Shown here: one piece after another, positions 18,201 through 24,354 of the stretch
Layout of the letters: the number at the start of each line of letters is the position of its first letter
Position numbering within the stretch: the stretch's first letter is position 1
Assembly (NCBI GenBank): GCA_964512995.1
Contig: CAZELM010000048.1
Span: 1 to 29,792 of the forward strand
Length of the DNA stretch: 29,792 bases
Source: CAZELM01 sp964512995
GTDB taxonomy: Bacteria; CSSED10-310
Reading direction: 5' to 3'
Notes under the pieces: model-generated
Database searches by the model: none
Told to the model about the DNA's origin: nothing
What the model saw: only the letters and a program-made list of their open reading frames with translations
Program-made: the position numbers and the translations under genes

Positions 18201-19569
18201 ATATTGGGACAGTTACTTCATCTATCAGAACAACAGCATCCTGACCTATGCCTCCGGATTGAACTTCGGAACCGATGCCATTATCCAGTTGTCTTATGTT
18301 GGAACTGCGTTGACATTCCGGGTTGATACCAATCGGGATGGAACCTGGGACTATACATACAATGCCACAGTGACCATGGCCACCGGATTGTGCGGTGCAA
18401 CCGCTTACGGCACGTGCTATACCGATGACTGGTGCTATGGCACGGACTGTTCGATCATCGCAACACCCACGCCGACAGCCACACCAACTCCGACGAACAC
18501 GCCGGTGCCGACCTATGCATGCGATTATTTCAACCGGGCGGATTCATCGACGGTGACGGGATGGACGGAGCAATATGGGGACTGGTCGATCAATGGCAAC
18601 CGGTTGTATGGCGGCGGCAGCGAATGGTGGTGGATCACGTATGATGGCAGCACATTGGGAAATGGCTGTATCAAAGCCCGGGCGATCTATGGAACGGGTG
18701 CAGCCGTCAAAGCGGTTGGACTGACCGGCCGATATGTCGACACAAATACCAATATCATGGCCAAGATTCAGGATAATGCAGGGAGCGGATATTGGGACAG
18801 TTACTTCATTTATCAGAACAACGGCATCCTGACCTATGCTAGCGGATTAAACTTCGGAACTGATGCCAATATCCAGTTGGAATATGTCGGAACCAGTCTG
18901 ACATTCCGGGTCGATACCAACCGTGACGGAACCTGGGACTATACATACAATGCCACAGTGACCATGGCTACCGGATTGTGCGGTGTTTCTGCGTATGGAA
19001 CCAGCTACACCGATGACTGGTGCTATGGCACGGGATGCAGTCCTGTCTCTACACCCACGCCAACGAACACACCGACACGGACTCCGACAACAACACCCAT
19101 TGTAACATCCACACCCACAAACACACCAACCCGGACCCCCACATTGACACCCACCGCAACAGTAACGCCGACAAACACACCAACCCGGACTCCGACAACA
19201 ACACCCATTGTGACATCCACACCCACAAACACACCAACCCGGACCCCCACTCCGACAGTAACCCCGACACGCACCCCAACCAACACGCCCACACGGACAC
19301 CGATATCCACTTCAACTCCCACAAACACACCGACACCCGAGCCCAGCGGAACACCGACACCCACATGCATTCGAGATGGTGATGTGAATGGTGATGGGAA
19401 TGTGTCTTCCGGAGATGCTCAACTTGCATTCTTTATTGCACTCGGGTCCATTACACCCACGGAAGAGGAAGCCTGTGCCGCGGATTGCAATGGAGACGGG
19501 CTGGTATCATCCGGAGATGCCCAGGCGATTTTCTATGTTGCACTTGGCACCGGAACATGTGTCGACTAA
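15283..19569 (+). CDS. Secreted multi-repeat lectin-like protein with dockerin-like C-terminus
   Basis: This 1428-aa protein has a signal peptide (about 1-27) and then an acidic Asp/Glu-rich linker. Six modules of about 174 aa follow. Each opens CDYFNRADSSTVTGW and closes DDWCYGTDC, with six Cys in most, and resembles the concanavalin A-like fold of DUF1080/LamG-type carbohydrate-binding domains. Pro-Thr linkers (TPTPTATPTPTNTPVPT) join them. After a long PT-rich tract the C-terminus (from 19366) holds two calcium loops, GDVNGDGNVSSGDAQ and DCNGDGLVSSGDAQ, each followed by a FFIALG-like helix. It is probably extracellular or cell-surface. AAGGGGAG lies seven bases before the ATG. Modules 2-6 repeat exactly every 588 bp and are near-identical. 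The ligand is unknown. Confidence 0.88.
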   Translation: MKPIHYFQLFMALLVISSGVSIDCNALDEPDYFEIDQTWTGRDQFIDDNTIAEMDMTDPDDEDIQSEMIDDSEYDNTASEMIIEESGNGDDDAAILGDQPSRLTACDDFNRADSSTVTGWTEQVGDWSIAGNRLYNGALAWNHVTYNGSTLSNGCIQARAIYGTGTSVRFVGLTGRWTGASNNVMAKIQDNAGSGYWDSYYILQNGSTLASATGQNFGADANIQLSFSSTSMTFRIDTNRDGTWDYQYPVTVTTGSGLCGAASYGVGYIDDWCYGTDCNPLPTATPTPTPVPTYACDYFNRADSSTVTGWTEQYGDWSINGNRLYGGGSEWWWITYNGSTLGNGCIKARAIYGTGAAVKAVGLTGRYVDTNTNIMAKIQDNAGSGYWDSYFIYQNNSILTYASGLNFGTDAIIQLSYVGTALTFRVDTNRDGTWDYTYNATVTMATGLCGATAYGTCYTDDWCYGTDCSIIATPTPTATPTPTNTPVPTYACDYFNRADSSTVTGWTEQYGDWSINGNRLYGGGSEWWWITYDGSTLGNGCIKARAIYGTGAAVKAVGLTGRYVDTNTNIMAKIQDNAGSGYWDSYFIYQNNSILTYASGLNFGTDAIIQLSYVGTALTFRVDTNRDGTWDYTYNATVTMATGLCGATAYGTCYTDDWCYGTDCSIIATPTPTATPTPTNTPVPTYACDYFNRADSSTVTGWTEQYGDWSINGNRLYGGGSEWWWITYDGSTLGNGCIKARAIYGTGAAVKAVGLTGRYVDTNTNIMAKIQDNAGSGYWDSYFIYQNNSILTYASGLNFGTDAIIQLSYVGTALTFRVDTNRDGTWDYTYNATVTMATGLCGATAYGTCYTDDWCYGTDCSIIATPTPTATPTPTNTPVPTYACDYFNRADSSTVTGWTEQYGDWSINGNRLYGGGSEWWWITYDGSTLGNGCIKARAIYGTGAAVKAVGLTGRYVDTNTNIMAKIQDNAGSGYWDSYFIYQNNSILTYASGLNFGTDAIIQLSYVGTALTFRVDTNRDGTWDYTYNATVTMATGLCGATAYGTCYTDDWCYGTDCSIIATPTPTATPTPTNTPVPTYACDYFNRADSSTVTGWTEQYGDWSINGNRLYGGGSEWWWITYDGSTLGNGCIKARAIYGTGAAVKAVGLTGRYVDTNTNIMAKIQDNAGSGYWDSYFIYQNNGILTYASGLNFGTDANIQLEYVGTSLTFRVDTNRDGTWDYTYNATVTMATGLCGVSAYGTSYTDDWCYGTGCSPVSTPTPTNTPTRTPTTTPIVTSTPTNTPTRTPTLTPTATVTPTNTPTRTPTTTPIVTSTPTNTPTRTPTPTVTPTRTPTNTPTRTPISTSTPTNTPTPEPSGTPTPTCIRDGDVNGDGNVSSGDAQLAFFIALGSITPTEEEACAADCNGDGLVSSGDAQAIFYVALGTGTCVD
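15595..16116 (+). repeat. First, diverged lectin-like module
   Basis: This 174-codon module is clearly homologous to the five that follow but differs at many positions (GDWSIAGNRLYNGALAWNH, RFVGLTGRWTGASNN). It is joined to the next by a shorter linker, giving a 570-bp rather than 588-bp step. It is probably the least homogenised copy. Confidence 0.85.
16165..19038 (+). repeat. 588-bp tandem repeats, five copies
   Basis: Module starts lie at 16165, 16753, 17341, 17929 and 18517, exactly 588 bp apart. The three middle copies look identical at DNA level by reading. The second half of the first copy and the first half of the last also match them, while the outer halves differ. This is the pattern left by unequal crossing-over, and it makes the copy number in the assembly uncertain. 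Confidence 0.9.
19039..19365 (+). repeat. Pro-Thr linker low-complexity tract
   Basis: These imperfect repeats encode TPTNTPTRTPT-type segments between the last lectin-like module and the dockerin-like end. Such tracts are usually extended, often O-glycosylated linkers in secreted proteins. Confidence 0.85.
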
Positions 19570-19891
19570 ATAACAAAACTTTAGAATATTGAGTATCATC
19601 CATGGCCAGCAATCGACATCGGTTGCTGGCCACTGTTTTTTTTGGTAAGAAGCAAAGCAGTTAATGTCCTTCTATTTGGTTCTGTTAACGGCAGTCTGAT
19701 CTGTATCAGCGTAAATAACCATTCTCTGCTAACAACTCACAAATTCAGACAAATGATACGCGAGTTCTCTGCTCCTCAATGACTCACCGGCTCTTCTTCC
19801 CTTGATTTTCAGGTGACAAACGTGATATTGGAGTTATCGGTATTGAAGAACAATCAGATCGATCATTTCGATTTTTATAGAGGAGGCGCAC
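19570..19891. other. Intergenic region before ilvE
   Basis: This 322-bp region contains the terminator of the upstream gene. TTGATT (19802) with GATATT 16 nt later is a weak candidate promoter for ilvE. I see no further ORF or RNA structure. Confidence 0.5.
19603..19643 (+). terminator. Rho-independent terminator after repeat-protein gene
   Basis: A perfect 10-bp stem, TGGCCAGCAA (19603-19612) with TTGCTGGCCA (19623-19632), is followed by CTG and a run of eight T at 19636-19643. It sits 34 nt after the stop codon. Confidence 0.9.
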
Positions 19892-20917
19892 ATGGCATTT
19901 GCATTCAAGGAAACCGATTTCGTTTACGTGAACAACTCCTTCAATCCACAAACTCAGAAATGGGAAGATGATGGATTATTTCTGCCACCCAATGACCCCA
20001 GGCTGATGATTCATTATGCCAGTTATGGTGTCAATTATGGGAACTCCATTTTTGAAGGAGCCAAAGCATACCTCGGTCCGGATGGAAAGGCGCGTCTTTT
20101 CCGTATTGAAGAGAATGCCAAACGCTTTGCTCTCTCCGCCAGGGGCATTCTGATGCCGCCGGTTCCGGAAGCCTTGTTTGTGACAAAGGTGCGGGAACTG
20201 GTCGAACGAAATAAAAAGTTCATCCCGCCGTTTGAACCCGATCCAAACAAACGTGGTTCTTTGTATATCCGGCCTTTATTGATCGGCGAAGCTGGTCTGG
20301 GTGTTCATGTGAGTGAAAAACCGACATTCCTGGTCTTTTGTTCGCCGGTTGGAGCGTATTATGCGACCGGATTCAATCCGCTTCATGGAATGGTCATTCA
20401 TCACATGGTACGAGCCATGCCGGGTGGTCATGGTGCATATAAAACGGGAGCCAATTATGTTATGAGTATGCTGGCGACCAGTTATGCAAAAAAACATGGG
20501 TGCACGGAAGCGATCTGGCTGGACGGTTACCGGCATGAATTTATCGAAGAACTCAGTGCCTGCAATTTTATGTGTCGTATGGGAAACAAATTGATCACTC
20601 CGGCGATCAGTGACACCATCCTCAATGGAATCACCCGAAAATCCATACTCCAAATCGCCCGTGATCAATTGAGAATGGATGTGGAAGAACGGCCGCTCCC
20701 CCTGGAAGAAGTGCTGAACAAAGCAGATGAAACATTCGGTTGCGGAACCGCCGCCGTAATATCTCCCATTGGAAAGATCAGTGCTTATTACGGAAAATTT
20801 ACTCGTACGATTACAGAAGAAGTCGGGGAATTGAGCCGGACATTGTATGATTTTCTCACTGGAATACAATGGGGCGTCCGGGAAGATCCCTATCAATGGA
20901 TCACCATGGTGGATTGA
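19892..20917 (+). CDS. ilvE: Branched-chain amino acid aminotransferase
   Basis: This 341-aa fold-type IV PLP enzyme performs the last step in valine, leucine and isoleucine synthesis, and the first in their breakdown, exchanging amino groups with 2-oxoglutarate/glutamate. The length and motifs match the larger BCAT group: GNSIFEGAKAY with FRIEENAKRF near the N-terminus, SLYIRPLLIGEAGLGV, the PLP lysine in GGHGAYKTGANY (K184), EAIWLDGYRHEFIEELSACN binding the cofactor phosphate side, and FGCGTAAVISPIG. The ATG has AGAGGAGG shortly upstream. The next gene starts 13 nt after the stop, so both are probably on one transcript. Confidence 0.95.
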   Translation: MAFAFKETDFVYVNNSFNPQTQKWEDDGLFLPPNDPRLMIHYASYGVNYGNSIFEGAKAYLGPDGKARLFRIEENAKRFALSARGILMPPVPEALFVTKVRELVERNKKFIPPFEPDPNKRGSLYIRPLLIGEAGLGVHVSEKPTFLVFCSPVGAYYATGFNPLHGMVIHHMVRAMPGGHGAYKTGANYVMSMLATSYAKKHGCTEAIWLDGYRHEFIEELSACNFMCRMGNKLITPAISDTILNGITRKSILQIARDQLRMDVEERPLPLEEVLNKADETFGCGTAAVISPIGKISAYYGKFTRTITEEVGELSRTLYDFLTGIQWGVREDPYQWITMVD

Positions 20918-20930
20918 TTCCGATACTCCG

Positions 20931-22388
20931 ATGTCCGATATCAAGGAAAAACTGAATTCGCTCCTGCGAAAACCATCCAAGCCTGCCGGTATTGGATCGC
21001 CGGCCGATCGTGGGGAGGGACTCGAATCAAGCCCCATGCCGGAAACTCCCGGATCATCGGACAAACAGAAAACACTGGATCGGCTTCGGGCTTTAATCAC
21101 ACAGGCACAAACTCAGATACGGACCCGGAAACCTGCTTCCATCGAACAATCCATCCCAAAGGGACTTCTGGTTGATTCGTTCGAGGAGGGACCTGGCCAG
21201 AACATCGAGGATCTGATTGCGGGGGAATATGTCGAAACTCCCTATGGACCCTGTTTTCGAGTCCGAACGGAGTATCCCTGGCAGTATTATCAGGGGAAGG
21301 TGCCGGTCTGCTCATTGTTGGAAGGGGATCTCTCCCAACTGAAATGGATACTCAAAGACGTTCGATTGCATAATCCAGATATCTATCGAACGATTTTTTT
21401 CGATACGGAGACGACGGGACTGGATACCGGAACGGGAATCTATATTTTCCTGGCCGGGTTCGGATATTTTCAGGATCGGCGGTTTATTGTGGAGCAGTAT
21501 TTCATGCGGGATTTTCCAGAGGAACCCGCGGTCATACACGCATTATCGGAACTCCTGTCCCGATTTGACAATGTGGTCTCCTACAATGGCAAAACGTATG
21601 ACTGGCCGTTGCTGGAGACACGATTCGTTGTCAACCGGAAGTCATTACCTCGCCGTGATCCCGCTCATCTGGATCTGCTTCACGTTGCACGGCGGCTGTA
21701 CAAACACCGCATGGAGAATTGCAAACTCACCACTGTTGAACGGGAAATACTTGGATTTTACCGCGTGGATGATCTGCCAGGAGCGATGATGCCGGATTTA
21801 TATTTCAAATATGTCCGAAGCCGGGATGCACGATTCATCCATAAGGCCTTCTCGCATAATGCCCATGATATCATCTCCATGGCCGCTTTCCTGTCGGAGA
21901 TTATCCGGTTTTTCAGTGATCCCTATATCACCACCCCTCCGTTTCCGGTTTCGGATATTGCCGCATTGGGCAGGCTGATGGATGAGTTGGATGAACGGGA
22001 GAGTGCTGAAACCGCGTACCGCTGGGCGCTGGGACATGGCGTGGTCCGGGAATTGTACGCCGACACCCTGAGAAGGCTGTCTCTTATTCTCAAAAATCAA
22101 GACCGGTGGAATGAAGCCCTGGAGTTATGGGAATTGATGATAACCACCATTCCGGACAGTGACGCGTTTCCATTTATCGAAACAGCAAAGTATCTGGAGC
22201 ATCGATCCAAAGACTATCGGGAGGCACGCCAGATTGTCCATTCCTGCATGGAACATATGCGAGATCAAGGATGGCAGAGTCATCAGACCCGGATGGAAAT
22301 CGAGCATCGGCTGAATCGGCTGGATCTCAAGATCCAGAAAATGGACCAAGGAATCGATCCCAGTGAATCTGCGGAATCGACCGACTGA
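20931..22388 (+). CDS. YprB-like DEDD-type 3'-5' exonuclease with TPR tail
   Basis: This 485-aa protein has an RNase H-like exonuclease domain of the YprB family. Motif I FFDTETTGLDTGTG holds D158 and E160. Motif II is SYNGKTYDWPLLETRF with D224. The last motif is HNAHDIISMAAFL with D313. The N-terminal 80 residues are a polar linker and the C-terminal part (from about 345) has TPR-like helices (AETAYRWALGHG, RWNEALELWELM). The nucleic-acid substrate of this family is not established as far as I know. An in-frame start further upstream, inside ilvE, was rejected in favour of ATG 20931 because it would overlap that gene by about 70 nt. No strong ribosome site precedes either. Confidence 0.83.
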   Translation: MSDIKEKLNSLLRKPSKPAGIGSPADRGEGLESSPMPETPGSSDKQKTLDRLRALITQAQTQIRTRKPASIEQSIPKGLLVDSFEEGPGQNIEDLIAGEYVETPYGPCFRVRTEYPWQYYQGKVPVCSLLEGDLSQLKWILKDVRLHNPDIYRTIFFDTETTGLDTGTGIYIFLAGFGYFQDRRFIVEQYFMRDFPEEPAVIHALSELLSRFDNVVSYNGKTYDWPLLETRFVVNRKSLPRRDPAHLDLLHVARRLYKHRMENCKLTTVEREILGFYRVDDLPGAMMPDLYFKYVRSRDARFIHKAFSHNAHDIISMAAFLSEIIRFFSDPYITTPPFPVSDIAALGRLMDELDERESAETAYRWALGHGVVRELYADTLRRLSLILKNQDRWNEALELWELMITTIPDSDAFPFIETAKYLEHRSKDYREARQIVHSCMEHMRDQGWQSHQTRMEIEHRLNRLDLKIQKMDQGIDPSESAESTD

Positions 22389-22432
22389 TCGTCTTATTTT
22401 TTCTGAAAATCAAATGACGGCCGATATAAAAG

Positions 22433-22470
22433 ACTGCGGCGGATGCTCCATGAAAAGCATCCGCCGCAGT
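22433..22470. terminator. Bidirectional terminator hairpin
   Basis: A perfect 15-bp stem, ACTGCGGCGGATGCT (22433-22447) pairing with 22456-22470 around an 8-nt loop, lies between convergent genes. The minus-strand exit has CTTTTAT after it and the plus-strand exit TTGTG, so termination should be better for minus-strand transcripts. Confidence 0.8.
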
Positions 22471-22509
22471 TTGTGAAATTGTTCAAATTCTGGTTTCAGC
22501 CTGAATCAA

Positions 22510-24204
22510 TCAGATACCGGCAACCGTTGCAGCTCCACCCGGAATGGATCCAACAGCAGTTGGATTGATAGGGAAAGAGGAGTGGATAAAAAACTGATGA
22601 TCCATATCCGCCGCGACGTATACCGCTGATCCATAGGTATAAAATGTCAGCGGAACATTGCCGGCGATTCGTATCAATGCCTTGGGACCGGAGCTGTAAC
22701 AATAGTCACAATGGTAAGCACCGATCAACTGGAAAAAGGCATTTCCAATCCGATTGCCGGTCGTTGTCACAAACGTAATCGTGGGATTCACATAGATGAT
22801 ATTGCTGGAAGTCTGATCCATTGCATCATAAAGACGGATATATCGGCCGGTGACACTATACGTATTCCCCTCCAGTTCCGTCGCTTTTACTCGCCCGGCA
22901 ACCTGAAGTTTTGAAGATGGGCTGGTGTTACCAATGCCGACATTGCCCGTTGATTTGATGTAGTAAACGGAAGCACCGGACAGATCACCATCATCATTGT
23001 AAATCATCTGAGTATTTGAACTGACAACGGGTGCAGATGGTCCGGTCGGACCGATGGGACCGGTCGGACCCTGGATTCCCTGAACTCCCTGCGGACCGAT
23101 GGGGCCGGTCGGACCTTGAATTCCCTGGGCTCCCAGCGGACCAATGGGACCGGTCGGACCCTGGATTCCCTGAACTCCCTGCGGACCAATGGGACCGGTC
23201 GGGCCTTGGATTCCCTGCGCTCCCTGCGGACCAATGGGACCGGTCGGACCCTGGATTCCCTGGGCTCCCTGCGGACCGATGGGNNNNNNNNNNNNNNNNN
23301 NNNNNNNNNNNNNNNNNNNNNNNNNNNNNNNNNNNNNNNNNNNNNNNNNNNNNNNNNNNNNNNNNNNNNNNNNNNNNNNNNNNCCCTGCGGACCGATGGG
23401 GCCGGTCGGACCCTGGATTCCCTGAGCGCCCTGCGGACCGATGGGACCGGTGGGGCCGATCGGACCCTGGATTCCCTGGGCTCCCTGCGGACCGATGAGA
23501 CCGGTCGGACCCTGGATTCCCTGGACGCCCTGCGGACCGATGGGACCGGTCGGGCCTTGGATTCCCTGGGCTCCCTGCGGACCGATGGGACCGGTCGGAC
23601 CCTGGATTCCCTGGGCTCCCTGCGGACCGGTGGGGCCGGTCGGACCTTGAATTCCCTGGGCGCCCTGCTCACCCGATGGTCCAACAGGACCTTCTGCACC
23701 TTGAGGTCCCATCGGACCAGTGGGACCGGATGGTCCAATCAATCCCGTTGGATCTCCGACCCATTGCCCGAGTGCGTTGATGACTTCCATATCACCGATT
23801 ACGATACTCTCCGGGTGAATGATCTGATTTTTGACATCTTGCGCCTGAAAGGCCTGCCCCACGCTGGTCAACCGCAGCCGCGGGGTCAGTGTTTCGTCTC
23901 CAACTGTCATCTCAAGCCAAAAATATCCATCGAAGTCCAACTCCAATGGAACACTACTTCCCAGAACAACATGAAACAGACCATCCTGAACCAGAACACC
24001 AGTCTGTGTCTCTGACCATACAATGGTTCCTTCCGATTCCGCATTGTAAATCGAAAATATAAAATCAAGTGAACCGGAGAATGGGTTTCCCTCTGCATCC
24101 AATATCTGGCCCTGATAATTGATCTGTTGTGGTACAGATCCCATCGTCGATAACGAAAGGAGAATACAGAAAAAAATAATCGATAACATTTGTTTGATTG
24201 ACAT
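22510..24204 (-). CDS. Secreted collagen-like protein (interrupted by assembly gap)
   Basis: After a signal peptide (MSIKQMLSIIFFCILLS) and a globular region of about 130 residues (PQQINYQGQILDAEGNPFSG, found at the N-terminus of many secreted bacterial proteins), the protein has a long Gly-X-Y tract on a 15-residue unit, GPTGPIGPQGAQGIQ. A C-terminal domain (from SSNTQMIYNDDGDLSG, with GNVGIGNTSPSSKLQVAG) resembles the region before S74-type or tail-fibre-like ends, but no S74 peptidase is seen. The start ATG 24204 has AAAGG seven bases before it. A run of 100 N lies inside the tract, so its true length is unknown, though both sides read in one frame. It is probably a cell-surface or appendage component. 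Confidence 0.8.
   Translation of the reverse strand: MSIKQMLSIIFFCILLSLSTMGSVPQQINYQGQILDAEGNPFSGSLDFIFSIYNAESEGTIVWSETQTGVLVQDGLFHVVLGSSVPLELDFDGYFWLEMTVGDETLTPRLRLTSVGQAFQAQDVKNQIIHPESIVIGDMEVINALGQWVGDPTGLIGPSGPTGPMGPQGAEGPVGPSGEQGAQGIQGPTGPTGPQGAQGIQGPTGPIGPQGAQGIQGPTGPIGPQGVQGIQGPTGLIGPQGAQGIQGPIGPTGPIGPQGAQGIQGPTGPIGPQXXXXXXXXXXXXXXXXXXXXXXXXXXXXXXXXXXPIGPQGAQGIQGPTGPIGPQGAQGIQGPTGPIGPQGVQGIQGPTGPIGPLGAQGIQGPTGPIGPQGVQGIQGPTGPIGPTGPSAPVVSSNTQMIYNDDGDLSGASVYYIKSTGNVGIGNTSPSSKLQVAGRVKATELEGNTYSVTGRYIRLYDAMDQTSSNIIYVNPTITFVTTTGNRIGNAFFQLIGAYHCDYCYSSGPKALIRIAGNVPLTFYTYGSAVYVAADMDHQFFIHSSFPINPTAVGSIPGGAATVAGI
23040..23750 (-). repeat. Collagen-like 45-bp tandem repeats
   Basis: About a dozen visible copies of a 45-bp unit encode GAQGIQGPTGPIGPQ with small variations (GVQ, GLIG, TGPIGPTGP). 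Periodicity of three in Gly is kept throughout. The array contains the N run, where assembly presumably collapsed or broke. Confidence 0.85.
23284..23383. other. Assembly gap (100 N)
   Basis: Exactly 100 N is a conventional scaffold placeholder, so the distance is not informative. It falls within repetitive sequence, the expected cause. Confidence 0.95.
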
Positions 24205-24302
24205 ACAAGCACCTTTCTTTGAATGAGGGAATGATTCGAACGATATCCATTCAAACAAATTCCCGATCGTTGGATATGACACGGTTAAATCCCTTGAATT
24301 GA

Positions 24303-24331
24303 GAATAATTTATAGATTCGGACGATGTCAA
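24303..24331 (-). promoter_or_regulatory. Possible promoter of collagen-like gene
   Basis: TTGACA (24331-24326) is a perfect -35 on the minus strand. TTATTC (24308-24303) at 17 nt is a poor -10. It lies in the gap after the peptidase gene and about 100 nt before the collagen-like start, which suggests separate transcription. Confidence 0.35.
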
Positions 24332-24354
24332 ACGGATATCGGAAAGAACCGGAT

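Noticed and set aside
16165..19038. CRISPR or satellite array
   Set aside because: The repeats are 588 bp long, in frame, and encode a continuous protein with a signal peptide, so they are intragenic modules.
19023..19370. Minus-strand Val-Gly-rich ORF
   Set aside because: It is the complement of the Pro-Thr linker, with no ribosome site or domain.
23004..23738. Overlapping ORFs on both strands of the collagen tract, rich in Pro/Arg or Gly-Pro
   Set aside because: These are frame shadows of a 45-bp repeat. Only the minus-strand frame with Gly-X-Y, a signal peptide and a globular C-terminus makes sense.
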